The notes beneath the pieces are model-generated. The model ran no database searches. It was given only the letters and a program-made list of their open reading frames with translations, and was not told the origin of the DNA. A stretch of 64,000 bases of DNA from NCBI RefSeq assembly GCF_002946835.1, contig NZ_CP026652.1:2046001-2110000 (forward strand), in the 5' to 3' direction. Below are positions 37,229 through 46,953 of the stretch, piece after piece. Within the stretch, counting starts at the first letter, position 1; each line of letters starts with the position of its first letter. Source of the DNA: Streptomyces dengpaensis (GTDB taxonomy: Bacteria; Actinomycetota; Actinomycetes; Streptomycetales; Streptomycetaceae). The translations under genes and the position numbers were made by a program.

Positions 37229-40200
37229 GTGGGGCAGAGCATGCGGGACGGCCGGTGGACCACGGTCACCGTCTCCGAGTTCGATCACGAGCGCCGGGGA
37301 CTGGAGGCCATCCGGGAGAAGCTGCCCGACTCCGACCCGTGGCGTGCGTGGTCGAACTTCACCTTCACCGCGAACACCGGACACGTCCGCGAGGTCGACC
37401 TCCTCGTCGTCGCCCCGGGCGGCGTCTACATGATCGAGCTCAAGAACTGGCACGGCTCGGTCGCGGGCGAGAACGGCACCTGGGTGCAGACCACGCCCCG
37501 TGGTCACCGCCGCCCGCACGGCAACCCCCTGCACCTGGTCAACAAGAAGGCGAAGGAGCTCGCCGGCCTGCTCGGCAGGAACGGCAAGCGGGTGTGGGTC
37601 GGCGAGGCCGTGTGCTTCACCGAAGGATCGCTGCGCGTCCGTCTCCCGGCCCACGACCAGAACGGCGTCCATAAAATCGACGACCTGGTGGCGATGCTGA
37701 AGCAGCCGCCGCGCGACGCGCGCCAGCGCATCACCGCGATCGACTCCCGCGAGGTCAAGGCCGCGCTGGAGCGGGTCGGCATCCGGCGCAGCGACGCCGA
37801 GTACAAGGTCGGCCCCTACCTGCTGGAGCGCAAGGCCTTTGACACCGGCCGGACCTGGGCCGACTACTCGGCCCGGCACAGCGAGCTGCCGGAGACCGCC
37901 CGCGTACGCATCTACCTGCGCGAGCGCGGCTCCGAGGCGTCCGTACGGCAGTCCGTGGAGAACGCGGCGCGGCGCGAGGCGGCGGTCCTGCGGCGCTTCA
38001 AGCACACCGGCGTCGTCCAGCTCAAGCAGTACGACCCGTCGGGCCACTCCGCGGGCCCGGCCCTGATCTTCGACTACCACCCGCAGACGCTGCGCCTGGA
38101 CGAGTACCTGCTCCAGTACGGCGGCAGGCTCGACGTCCTCGGCCGCATGGCACTGGTGCGGCAGCTGGCGGAGACGATGCGGTCGGCGCACTCCAGCCGG
38201 ATCTACCACCGCGCGCTGGCCGCCCGCTCCGTGCACGTCGTTCCACGCGCCCGTGGGCCCCGCGGCAAGGCGGTCGGCGAGGAGGCGGCCTGGCTCAGCC
38301 CGCGTCTGGAGATCTCCGACTGGCAGATCGCGACGCACCGCGGCACCGGCAGCTCCGGCCAGGGCATGACGAGGTACGCCCCGACGGCGCTGTCCGCGAT
38401 GCACCTCTCCGACGACGCGGACCCGTACCTCGCCCCCGAGCTGACCGCACTCAACGCCGACCCGGTGTACCTGGACGTGTACGGCCTCGGCGTCCTCACG
38501 TACCTCCTCGTCACCGGCAAGGCCCCGGCCGCGAGCCAGGCGGAGCTGCTGGCCCGGCTGGAGGCGGGCGAAGGCCTGCGCCCCGGCTCGCTGGTGGACG
38601 ACCTGTCGGAGGACATCGACGAACTCGTACAGGCGGCCACCGCCTACCGCCCCGAGCAACGCCTGTCCACGGTCGACGAGTTCATGGAGATGCTGGAGTT
38701 CGTCGAGGACGCGCTCACCGCACCGCCCGCGACGCCGGAGGCACCCGAGAGGGACCCCTTGGAGGCGGCGAAGGGCGACGTCCTCGCCGGCCGCTGGGAG
38801 GTCCTGCGCCGCCTGGGCACCGGCTCCACCAGTCGTGCCTTCCTCGTCCGCGACCTGGAAGCGGAGACCCGCAGGACGCGCACGCTCGCCGTACTGAAGG
38901 TGGCGCTGACCGACAGCCGCGGCGAGATCCTGGCCCACGAGGCCGAGGTGATGGGCCGGCTGCGCCCCGACTCCCGCGTGATCCGCCTCGTCGAACCGGA
39001 GCCGCTGCGCATCGGCGGACGCACGGCCCTGGCGCTGGAGTACGTGGGTGACGAGCGGGAGGAGACGACCGAGGAGGCCGAGTCCGGCGGCAGTCGCACA
39101 CGCCGCCGCGAGGAGACCGTCGCGCGCCAGCTGCGCGAGCGGGGCCGCCTGCCCATGGACCAGCTGGAGGCGTACGGCGACTACCTCTTCGGCGCCGTCG
39201 ACTTCCTGGAGGGCGAGGGTGTCTGGCACCGCGACATCAAGCCGGACAACATCGCGATCCGCGTCCGCCCGAACCGCACCCGCGAACTGGTCCTCATCGA
39301 CTTCTCCCTCGCGGGCTACCCGGCGAAGGACTACGAGGCGGGCACCGACGGCTACCTGGACCCGTTCATCGGCACGCTGACGCGCACCGCGTACGACTCG
39401 CACGCCGAGCGGTACGCACTCGCGGTCACGCTGCACCAGATGGCGTCGGGCGAACTGCCCAAGTGGGGCGACGGCTCGGTCCTCCCGCGCCAGACGGACC
39501 AGGCGGAGTTCCCGCACCCGAAGATCGAGTCGGACGCGTTCGAGCGTCCCATCGCCGACGGCCTGACCTCCTTCTTCAAGAAGGCCCTGCGCCGCGACGC
39601 CGCCCAGCGCTTCCCCGAGCTGAAGCCGATGCGGGACGCCTGGAAGAAGATCTTCCTGGACGCGTCGCAGACGGTGCCGTCCAGCCACCGCCCCTCCCGC
39701 CACCCCGAGGCGAAGGCCGACGAGACCGCCCCCACTCCGGCGGGCCGGGCCGCGATCGCCGAGGCCGAACCGCTCACCGCCGAACAGCAGCGCGACCAGC
39801 TCGCCGAGAACGTCACCCGGGAGACGCACCTGTCCCAGGCGGGCCTCTCCCCCGCCGCCGAGTCCTTCCTCTACGGCCTGGACATCACGGACGTCGGCCA
39901 GTTCCTGGACTACAGCCGCCGCAAACTGCTCAACGCGCCCGGACTCGGCGCCAAGACGCGGGCGGAACTGCAGCGCCGGCAGCGCGAGTGGGGCCAGTTG
40001 CTGCGCGCGGCCCCCGTATCACCGCTGACGCCGCGAGGCCGGGCCGAGGCCGAGGAGGAGCTGGAGCAGCTGACGGGTGCGGAGTCCGCCGTCGCCGGAG
40101 CACTGGCGACCGGCGAGGCGGCCGGCGCCCTGCCCGGCGCGGCCCTGCGCTCGGTGAGCCTCGACGCCCTCGCCACGATCCTCGTCCAGGAGCTGAACAA

Positions 40201-41917
40201 CAACGGCGCCAACCGCGACAAGGTCGAGACCGTACGGCTGCTGCTGCGTCTGCCCAACGAACGCGGCGAGCTGCCCGACATCGGGGTGTGGCCGTTCCAG
40301 AAGGACGTGGCCGACCGGATCGGCCAGTCCGCGCCGCAGGTGTCGCGGCTGATGAAGGAGGAGCGCAAGCGCTGGAAGAAGCACCCGGCGGTGCGGGCGC
40401 TGCGCTCGGAGATCATCGGCCTGCTGGAGGACCTGGGCCGCGTCGCCCCGGCCGCCGAGATCGCGGACGCGCTGGCGTTGCGCCGGGGCACGCAGCTCGC
40501 GGAGCGCGAACAGCGGCGCGCCCTCGCGCTCGCGGCGGTGCGGGCGGTCGTGGAGGTCGAGCAACTCGACCCGGAGACCGCCCAGTTCCAGCACCAGCCC
40601 AACCGCAAGGCGACGGAGGAGTCCCTGGGCGCGGGCCTGCTCGCGCTGGACGTCCGCGAGGCCGACGAGGAGGCGGGCACGCCGGGCGACCCGCCGGACA
40701 CGCCGACGGCGCCGGGTCTGCTGCATTACGCGACGCGCCTGGGCAAGAAGGCCGATGACCTGGCCAAGCTCGACACGCTGCCGACGGCGACGACCGTGCT
40801 CAGCGAGCTGACAGCCTTGGCTCCGCCGCCGGGCACGATCGAGTGGGACGAGCGGCGCCTCGTGGAACTGGCGGCGGCGGCCTCGGTGAACGCGGCGGCG
40901 ACCCCGCGGCTGGAGATATACCCGCGGGACCTGTCCCTGGTGCGGGCGTTGAGACTGACGCAGGCCGGCCTGGTCCGCCTCACGCCGGGCATGCGGGAAG
41001 GCATCCAGCCGGGTCTGACGCCGGACGCCGTCCACGAGCGGGTACGGGCGCGTTTCCCGGAGCTGGTCGTCCCCGACATGCGGGGTGCCTTCACGCACGA
41101 CCTGCCGACCGACGGTGCCCTCACCAAGGCGCTGCGGGAGGCAGGCTTCGATCTGGCGCTCTCGACCCACGAGGACGGGAAGACGCTGCGCTATCTGCCG
41201 ACGCGGATGGACAGCGCGTCCAGCTACGTGACGACGCGCGCCGGGCGCCATGCGACGGACGTGGGCGCGGTGACGCGGTACTCCGACGACCCGACGCTGG
41301 CGGGGGCGGTGCGGGCGGAGGAACAGCTCGCCGCGTCGTCGCGCCGGGACGGCTACCGGGTGCTGACGGTACGGGCGGGACTGTCCCGGCGTGCGGTGGA
41401 GCAGCTGGGCCGGGTGGACCGGACCGGGGCCGAGGTGGTGTCGGTGACGGAGCTGTTCCTTGAGGCCATGCACGGGCTGGTGCCTCCGGGGACCAAGCCG
41501 ACGTGGGAGACGCTGCTGAAGGCCGACGTGGCGGAGCCGGGTTCGCGGGGTGCGGTGAAGTTCGCGGAGTACGCGCGTACGGCTTGGGGCGCGCTGGAGC
41601 CGCGGGTGCGGGAGCTGCTGGGCGGCGCTGGGGCTGGGGCTGGGTTGCGTCCTGTGCTGCTGACGGACGCGGCCGTGTTCGCGCGGTACGACGCGATGGG
41701 CGTCCTGGACCGGCTGGCCGAGGTCGCGCGGCAGGGCGGGCGCGGGCTGTGGCTGCTGGTGCCGCAGGGCGACCCGGCGCGCGAACCGAAGCTCGGGCCG
41801 GTGGCGGTGCCGTACCAGGCCGGCCTGGGCGAGTGGATCGAACTTCCGGACTCGTGGGTGAACAACTCCCACCGGTCCGGCGCGGGTGAGGGAATGACCG
41901 AGGGAGACGACAAGTGA
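37229..41917 (+). CDS. pglW: PglW, BREX type 2 serine/threonine protein kinase
   Basis: A 1562-residue protein. Order: NERD domain (about 20-130, 'REVDLLVVAPGGVYMIELKN'); a first kinase-like domain whose catalytic loop reads YHRALAARS (His327-Arg328-Ala329, Asp lost); a second kinase domain with G-loop GTGSTSRAF, Lys in AVLKV, catalytic His667-Arg668-Asp669 in HRDIKPDN and metal motif Asp691-Phe-Ser instead of DFG; a helix-hairpin-helix domain like the RpoA C-terminus (about 878-925); a sigma-region-4-like HTH ('WPFQKDVADRIGQSAPQVSR', about 1020-1050); then a long C-terminal region. PglW is the kinase of the phage growth limitation system. Its stop overlaps pglX (GTGA). Confidence 0.95.
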   Translation: MGQSMRDGRWTTVTVSEFDHERRGLEAIREKLPDSDPWRAWSNFTFTANTGHVREVDLLVVAPGGVYMIELKNWHGSVAGENGTWVQTTPRGHRRPHGNPLHLVNKKAKELAGLLGRNGKRVWVGEAVCFTEGSLRVRLPAHDQNGVHKIDDLVAMLKQPPRDARQRITAIDSREVKAALERVGIRRSDAEYKVGPYLLERKAFDTGRTWADYSARHSELPETARVRIYLRERGSEASVRQSVENAARREAAVLRRFKHTGVVQLKQYDPSGHSAGPALIFDYHPQTLRLDEYLLQYGGRLDVLGRMALVRQLAETMRSAHSSRIYHRALAARSVHVVPRARGPRGKAVGEEAAWLSPRLEISDWQIATHRGTGSSGQGMTRYAPTALSAMHLSDDADPYLAPELTALNADPVYLDVYGLGVLTYLLVTGKAPAASQAELLARLEAGEGLRPGSLVDDLSEDIDELVQAATAYRPEQRLSTVDEFMEMLEFVEDALTAPPATPEAPERDPLEAAKGDVLAGRWEVLRRLGTGSTSRAFLVRDLEAETRRTRTLAVLKVALTDSRGEILAHEAEVMGRLRPDSRVIRLVEPEPLRIGGRTALALEYVGDEREETTEEAESGGSRTRRREETVARQLRERGRLPMDQLEAYGDYLFGAVDFLEGEGVWHRDIKPDNIAIRVRPNRTRELVLIDFSLAGYPAKDYEAGTDGYLDPFIGTLTRTAYDSHAERYALAVTLHQMASGELPKWGDGSVLPRQTDQAEFPHPKIESDAFERPIADGLTSFFKKALRRDAAQRFPELKPMRDAWKKIFLDASQTVPSSHRPSRHPEAKADETAPTPAGRAAIAEAEPLTAEQQRDQLAENVTRETHLSQAGLSPAAESFLYGLDITDVGQFLDYSRRKLLNAPGLGAKTRAELQRRQREWGQLLRAAPVSPLTPRGRAEAEEELEQLTGAESAVAGALATGEAAGALPGAALRSVSLDALATILVQELNNNGANRDKVETVRLLLRLPNERGELPDIGVWPFQKDVADRIGQSAPQVSRLMKEERKRWKKHPAVRALRSEIIGLLEDLGRVAPAAEIADALALRRGTQLAEREQRRALALAAVRAVVEVEQLDPETAQFQHQPNRKATEESLGAGLLALDVREADEEAGTPGDPPDTPTAPGLLHYATRLGKKADDLAKLDTLPTATTVLSELTALAPPPGTIEWDERRLVELAAAASVNAAATPRLEIYPRDLSLVRALRLTQAGLVRLTPGMREGIQPGLTPDAVHERVRARFPELVVPDMRGAFTHDLPTDGALTKALREAGFDLALSTHEDGKTLRYLPTRMDSASSYVTTRAGRHATDVGAVTRYSDDPTLAGAVRAEEQLAASSRRDGYRVLTVRAGLSRRAVEQLGRVDRTGAEVVSVTELFLEAMHGLVPPGTKPTWETLLKADVAEPGSRGAVKFAEYARTAWGALEPRVRELLGGAGAGAGLRPVLLTDAAVFARYDAMGVLDRLAEVARQGGRGLWLLVPQGDPAREPKLGPVAVPYQAGLGEWIELPDSWVNNSHRSGAGEGMTEGDDK

Positions 41918-44900
41918 TCGACCGCAAGGCCCTGTTGGAGGACCTGAAGAAGCAGGTCAAGGCGGTCGAGACCGACCTCGGGAAACAGGTGAAGGCCGTC
42001 GCGGAGGTCGGCTCGCGGCTGAAGGGCGAGTACGAGAAGGCGCGCAAGCTGGGGCGTACGGCGGCGACGTGGAACTCGTGGCTCGACGAGCGCGTCACGC
42101 AGGTCGCCGTGGCGTGGGTGCTGGGGACTGTCTTCGTACGCTTCTGTGAGGACAACGGGCTGATTCCCGAGCCGTACGTCACGGCTCCGGGCGACGACCG
42201 GCGTGAGCTGGCGCTCGCCCGCTTCGACGACTACGTGTCGAGGTCCCAGGACCCCACGTACCGGGGCTGGCTTGAGCTGGCGTTCGCGGAGCTGGGGTCG
42301 GGCCAGGCGGGTCGGCTGCTGTTCGACCGCCGGCACAACCCGCTGTACCAGATCCCGCTGTCGCATGACGGGGCGCGGGAGTTGGTCGAGTTCTGGCGGG
42401 GGCGGGACGAGTCGGGTGCGCTGGTGCACGACTTCACCGACCCGCTGGAGGAGGACGGCGACGGCACGCGGGGCTGGGACACGCGGTTCCTGGGTGACCT
42501 GTACCAGGACCTGAGCGAGGCGGCTCGTAAGACGTACGCGCTGCTTCAAACTCCGGAGTTCGTCGAGGAGTTCATCCTCGACCGGACAATGGATCCGGCG
42601 GTACGGGAGTTCGGCTACGAGGGCTTGAAGATGATCGACCCGACTTGTGGGTCGGGTCACTTCGTGCTGGGGGCGTTCCGGCGGTTGGTTCGGCTGTGGG
42701 GGGAAGGGCAGCCGGGGCGCGATGTTCATGAGCGGGTCCGGGCGGCGCTGGATTCGGTGCACGGGGTTGACCTGAATCCGTTCGCTGTGGCTATTGCGCG
42801 GTTCCGGTTGCTTGTTGCGGCTATGGCGGCCAGTGGGGTGACCACTATGGCTGGGGCCGGGAAGTACGAGTGGCCGATTCATTTGGCGGTGGGTGACTCC
42901 CTCATCAAGCATCGGCACACGCAGGGCAACCTCTTCGATGGGCTGGAGGAGGAGGGGGCCGATGAGCTTGCGGAGTTCAAGTACGAGACTGAGGATGTGC
43001 ATGAGCACCCGGATATTTTGCGGGCGGGGCGGTATCACGTGGTGGTGGGGAATCCGCCTTATCCCACGGTGAAGGACAAGAGGCTCAATCAGCTTTACCG
43101 GGATCTGTACGACGCGTGCGCGGGGAAGTATGCGCTGTCGGTGCCGTTCGCTCAGCGGTTCTTCGAGCTGGCGAAGGTGGGGGGCGCCGATAGCGGGCTC
43201 GGGTACGGCATGGTCGGCCAGATCACTGCTAGCTCATTCATGAAGCGCGAGTTCGGAAGAAGACTCATCGAAGACTATTTCGCGCACAAGGTAGAACTGA
43301 CAGAGGTAATTGACACCTCGGGAGCATACATCCCGGGACACGGAACCCCCACCGTGATGCTGATTGGAAAGCCACGTGGAGGGAGCGGGCGATCCAGCAC
43401 TGTGCGGACGATTCGAGGGGTTCTTGGCGAGCCGTCAAGCCCTAAAGTTGCCGAAAATGGGCTCGTCTGGCGCGCAATCGTCGAGCACATCGACGAGCCA
43501 GGGGCACCAAGCAAGTGGGTATCAATTGGCGACCTTGATCGAGACCGATACTTCGGACAACATCCGTGGATGTTGGCGGATGGTAGTTTGGAAACTGTTG
43601 AAACCTTGCAGGCCGCATCGCAGCAGCCGTTGAGTTCTGTCGCGGAGGCGATTGGATCGGCCGCGATCACCGGAGATGACGAGCTGTACGTCTACCCGCA
43701 CCCAACGGCAACTTGGGCGGAACGCAACGTCTCCCCGATGCGCCCATTTGTTGAAGGTGACCAAGTACGCGACTGGGTTTGCGACCCAGCGGCATCCTGC
43801 ATCTTTCCGGTCGGGGTTTCAACTGAAGAACGCGAACGTATCGAAGCTAGCATGCTGTGGCGCGGGCGCAAGATACTGCGCAGCACGCTCTACTTCGGTG
43901 AGACAAAGGAACAGCGTGGAATGGCATGGTCAGACTATGCCTTCTCTAAGCGCGATCGACTCAACTCACCTCGTCTTCTTTCCTTCTCCTTTGTCGCAAC
44001 ACACAATCACTTCGTACTGGACCGCGGAGGACGGGTATTCAATAAGTCCGCCCCAGTGATTAAGTTGCGGGATGGAGCGAACGAGGAGGGGCATCTGCAA
44101 CTGCTCGGCACCCTTAATAGCTCCACCGCCGGCTTCTGGATGAAGCAGGTCAGCCACAACATGGGCAGCACCGTCGATTCCAAAGGGGCCCGCCAGAGCA
44201 CCCTCCCGTTCGATGACTTCTACCAGTTCAACAGCACCCCCATGTTGGGCTTCCCTCTCCCTGCGACTCACCCCACCCTGCTAGCAACTGCCTTGGACGA
44301 CCTGGGACGAGGTCTCTCGGCCACCACCCCCTCGACCCTCGTCACCGAGGCGTCCCCCACAGCCACTGCACTCCGCAAGGCCAGCGCCGCCTGGCACTCT
44401 AGGCGCGCCCGCATGATCGCCCTGCAAGAGGAACTCGATTGGCAGGTCTATTCGCTCTACAACCTGCACCCCGATGACCTCCGCGTCTCCGAGGACCCCG
44501 CCTCCCCCGACATCCCCGAACTCAACCTCGGTGAGCGGGCATTCGAGATCGTGCTCGCGCGGCGCGTGGCCGCCGGGGAGGCCAGTGACGAGTGGTTCAA
44601 GCGGCACGGGTCCACGCCCATCACGGAGATCCCCGACCACTGGCCCGCCGCCTACCGCGAGGTCGTCCAGAAGCGGATCGACGCCATCGAGTCGAGCCGG
44701 GCCATCGGCATGGTCGAGCGCCCCGAGTACAAGCGGCGCTGGGCAACCGAGGGTTGGGACGCTCTCCAGGAGAAGGCCCTGCGGGCCTGGCTGCTCGATC
44801 GGATCGAGAAGCGTGAGCACTGGTACGACGAGAACGGCATGCCCACCCTCGTCACACTCTCCCGGCTCACCGACACCCTCTCCCGCGATGAGGACTTCGT

Positions 44901-45537
44901 CTCCGTCGCCAAGATCTACGCTCCTCGTAAGGAACTTCCCACCGTCGTCGCCGAGTTGATGACCGACGAGCACGTGCCGTTCCTCTCCGCACTGCGCTAC
45001 AAGCCCTCCGGCCTGAAGAAGCGCGAGGACTGGGAGCACGTCTGGGAACTCCAGCGTCAGGAGGACGCCGCCCCCGACGAGCCTGCCAAGAAGAAGATCC
45101 GGGACTCCATCCCCGTGCCGCCGAAGTACACCTCGGCCGACTTCCTGCGCCCCTCCTACTGGCGGGCGCGCGGCAAGCTCGACGTGCCCAAGGAGCGCTT
45201 CATCTCGTTCGGGAACGCCAACGTCCCCACCCCCGACCTCTACGGCTGGGCCGGCTGGGACCACCGCGAGCAGGCGTACGCCATCGACACGTATATCGCC
45301 ACCCGCGAGGCCATGAGCACGGAGGAGGTGACGCCGTTCCTCGCCGGGCTCCTGGAGCTTCAGCCCTGGCTGGAACAGTGGCACAACGAGGTCGACCCGA
45401 CCTTCGGCGTCTCCCCTGCCGCGTTCATCAAGGGTGACCGGCAGATGGCCCAGGGCGAACACGGCCTCACAGATGAACAGCTGAAGGCCTGGCGTCCGGC
45501 CGCCGCGACTCGCGGACGCCGTACCGCTAAGAACTAG
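41914..45537 (+). CDS. pglX: PglX, BREX type 2 adenine-N6 DNA methyltransferase
   Basis: A 1207-residue protein. SAM-binding motif I is 'DPTCGSGHFVLGAF' (Pro243 onward) and the catalytic motif IV NPPY is at 380-383, as in N6-adenine methyltransferases that mark host DNA in BREX. The preceding 240 residues are helical. The specificity region, about residues 430-783 (43.2-44.27 kb), has clearly lower GC than both ends: sample 60-base rows at 43261 and 43921 hold 28 and 30 G/C, against 45 and 43 at 42661 and 44641. G-runs of six at 42698-42703 and 43179-43184 could slip. It is translationally coupled to pglW and followed by a strong terminator. Confidence 0.95.
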   Translation: MIDRKALLEDLKKQVKAVETDLGKQVKAVAEVGSRLKGEYEKARKLGRTAATWNSWLDERVTQVAVAWVLGTVFVRFCEDNGLIPEPYVTAPGDDRRELALARFDDYVSRSQDPTYRGWLELAFAELGSGQAGRLLFDRRHNPLYQIPLSHDGARELVEFWRGRDESGALVHDFTDPLEEDGDGTRGWDTRFLGDLYQDLSEAARKTYALLQTPEFVEEFILDRTMDPAVREFGYEGLKMIDPTCGSGHFVLGAFRRLVRLWGEGQPGRDVHERVRAALDSVHGVDLNPFAVAIARFRLLVAAMAASGVTTMAGAGKYEWPIHLAVGDSLIKHRHTQGNLFDGLEEEGADELAEFKYETEDVHEHPDILRAGRYHVVVGNPPYPTVKDKRLNQLYRDLYDACAGKYALSVPFAQRFFELAKVGGADSGLGYGMVGQITASSFMKREFGRRLIEDYFAHKVELTEVIDTSGAYIPGHGTPTVMLIGKPRGGSGRSSTVRTIRGVLGEPSSPKVAENGLVWRAIVEHIDEPGAPSKWVSIGDLDRDRYFGQHPWMLADGSLETVETLQAASQQPLSSVAEAIGSAAITGDDELYVYPHPTATWAERNVSPMRPFVEGDQVRDWVCDPAASCIFPVGVSTEERERIEASMLWRGRKILRSTLYFGETKEQRGMAWSDYAFSKRDRLNSPRLLSFSFVATHNHFVLDRGGRVFNKSAPVIKLRDGANEEGHLQLLGTLNSSTAGFWMKQVSHNMGSTVDSKGARQSTLPFDDFYQFNSTPMLGFPLPATHPTLLATALDDLGRGLSATTPSTLVTEASPTATALRKASAAWHSRRARMIALQEELDWQVYSLYNLHPDDLRVSEDPASPDIPELNLGERAFEIVLARRVAAGEASDEWFKRHGSTPITEIPDHWPAAYREVVQKRIDAIESSRAIGMVERPEYKRRWATEGWDALQEKALRAWLLDRIEKREHWYDENGMPTLVTLSRLTDTLSRDEDFVSVAKIYAPRKELPTVVAELMTDEHVPFLSALRYKPSGLKKREDWEHVWELQRQEDAAPDEPAKKKIRDSIPVPPKYTSADFLRPSYWRARGKLDVPKERFISFGNANVPTPDLYGWAGWDHREQAYAIDTYIATREAMSTEEVTPFLAGLLELQPWLEQWHNEVDPTFGVSPAAFIKGDRQMAQGEHGLTDEQLKAWRPAAATRGRRTAKN
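43179..43184 (+). repeat. G6 homopolymer in pglX, candidate slippage site
   Basis: Six G residues encode part of KVGGAD just before the specificity region; another G6 is at 42698-42703. In S. coelicolor, phase variation of Pgl is reported to come from a G-tract in pglX. These runs are short, so strong phase variation is uncertain. Confidence 0.4.
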
Positions 45538-45567
45538 CGTCGGCACCGAGTCGGACGAGAACGGCGG

Positions 45568-45604
45568 CGGCCCCGTATCCACCACGCTGGTGGGTACGGG
45601 GCCG
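45568..45604 (+). terminator. Strong hairpin terminator after pglX
   Basis: A 17-bp stem with a 3-nt CGC loop: CGGCCCCGTATCCACCA pairs with TGGTGGGTACGGGGCCG (one T-G pair). It starts 31 nt after the pglX stop and would separate pglWX from downstream genes. It can also end the minus-strand DUF397 transcript. Confidence 0.9.
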
Positions 45605-45635
45605 TCGTAACGTCTCGACTCCTTGGACGCGCGGG

Positions 45636-45845
45636 TCAGGCGCCCAACTCGCCACGCCTCACGGCCGTTACGAACGAGAACCAGCCATCAGCGGCGAACG
45701 TGATCACCGGCCCGTGCGGGTTCTTACTGTCGCGCACAGGGACGGCGGTAACGAAGTCGTCGGAAACCTCCACGCACTCGCCGCCGTCCTGGTTGCTGTA
45801 GCTGCTCTTGCGCCAAGTAGCGAAGGTCAGGTCGAGGGATCGCAC
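45636..45845 (-). CDS. DUF397-domain small protein, partner of the adjacent regulator
   Basis: A 69-residue protein that is a single DUF397 domain: 'TWRKSSYSNQDGGECVEVSD', then 'VPVRDSKNPHGPVITF' and 'WFSFVTAVRRGEL'. DUF397 proteins are very common in Streptomyces and nearly always pair with an HTH regulator of the WhiJ/Scr1 type. In some cases they act as a toxin-like partner or ligand of it. The GTG start overlaps the end of the upstream regulator gene by 19 bp, supporting co-translation. Its job in the BREX island is unknown. Confidence 0.85.
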   Translation of the reverse strand: MRSLDLTFATWRKSSYSNQDGGECVEVSDDFVTAVPVRDSKNPHGPVITFAADGWFSFVTAVRRGELGA

Positions 45846-46669
45846 GGTGTTTCCTCCAACAGGCGCAGGACGAACTTCCGCGACTCGGCGGGGGGCAACG
45901 CCAGGTCGCGCACTGCATCGTACGCACGCTGCAAGCGATCAACCGGGCCGTTTTCCTCGATCAGTTCGCCCCGGTAGCCGTTCTCCATGTATGCCACCGT
46001 ACGTCCGTCCAGCAAGCGCAGGAACATGACGGTGGCGTTCATCAAGCCATGCGGTCCAACGCTCAGCGGCAGGACGTGAACCGTCAAGTCCTCCCGCTCC
46101 GCCATCGCCAGCAGATGCTCCAGTTGCTTGCGCCATTCCCCCGCATCACGCAGCGGCGACCGCAGGACCGCTTCCGAAATGATCGACCGGAACGGTGGCG
46201 ACTCCTCCCCCGTCAACAGTTCCCGCCGCCCCATGCGCGCCTCGACCTGCTGCTCCAGTTCGTCACCCTTGAGACCGCCCGCCGCCAGCAGTTCCCGTGC
46301 GTACCCCGGAGTCTGAAGCAAGCCCGGCAGAACGCTCACTGCAAAGTGCCACAAGCTGGTGGCCTCCGCCTCCAGCGCCATGTAGCGCCGATACTGCTCA
46401 CGGAACTGCGTATGGTCGCCACGCGCCAACTCCCACAGCGCGAGCAGCATCCCCGGCGTCCCGAAGTACTGGTCCAACGCCTGGACAACCTCCGGACCGC
46501 CCAGCGTCTCCCCCTTCTCCATCTTCCCGAACAACGACCAGTCCCACCCCAGCCGTTCCCCGAGCTGCCGCAGGCTGTCGCCCTTGCCTGCCCGCAACTG
46601 CCGTAACTCCTCGGCGAACCGTTGGCGCGGCTCCTGACTGCGGCCCGTGACGACGCGTCGCTGCGGCAA
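45827..46669 (-). CDS. Scr1/WhiJ-type helix-turn-helix regulator (DUF5753 C-terminal domain)
   Basis: A 280-residue XRE-type regulator. N-terminal HTH about 20-75 ('RAGKGDSLRQLGERLGWDWS', 'LFGKMEKGETLGGPEVVQAL'). The C-terminal domain, about 95-275, has the DUF5753 landmarks 'VLPGLLQTPGYARELLAAGG', 'ARMGRRELLTGEESPPF' and 'AVLRSPLRDAGEWRKQLEHL'. Such proteins control their own DUF397 partner and developmental genes. I choose TTG 46669 because GGAGG is 9 nt upstream; the frame stays open to 46846 but the extra residues are not family-like. It lies on the opposite strand to the pgl genes, inside the island. Confidence 0.88.
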   Translation of the reverse strand: MPQRRVVTGRSQEPRQRFAEELRQLRAGKGDSLRQLGERLGWDWSLFGKMEKGETLGGPEVVQALDQYFGTPGMLLALWELARGDHTQFREQYRRYMALEAEATSLWHFAVSVLPGLLQTPGYARELLAAGGLKGDELEQQVEARMGRRELLTGEESPPFRSIISEAVLRSPLRDAGEWRKQLEHLLAMAEREDLTVHVLPLSVGPHGLMNATVMFLRLLDGRTVAYMENGYRGELIEENGPVDRLQRAYDAVRDLALPPAESRKFVLRLLEETPCDPST

Positions 46670-46953
46670 CGTGACTCCCCTCCAGGGCTCCCGGTCACCG
46701 ACCGTCCCGGACCGGCCCGTAAGCCCTTCGTACCCGTACTCACACATAACCCGTGCCCACGCGCCCACAGCCGCCCCTGTGGAAGTTGTGGAACGTGCGC
46801 CGTCCCACGAGGAACTCGACCGCGTCCACGGCACGTCCCGACCCACTCCGGCGGCATTCTCGTAATGCGCCCACTACGCACGGTAATTCACCGATCACCC
46901 AGGCAAAGGCCGATTCGCGAATCCACCCCACCCTCCCGGAAGGACGACAACCC

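Noticed and set aside
43190..44270. Insertion of a mobile element in pglX
   Set aside because: The pglX frame is continuous through the low-GC region with no transposase, inverted ends or target duplication.
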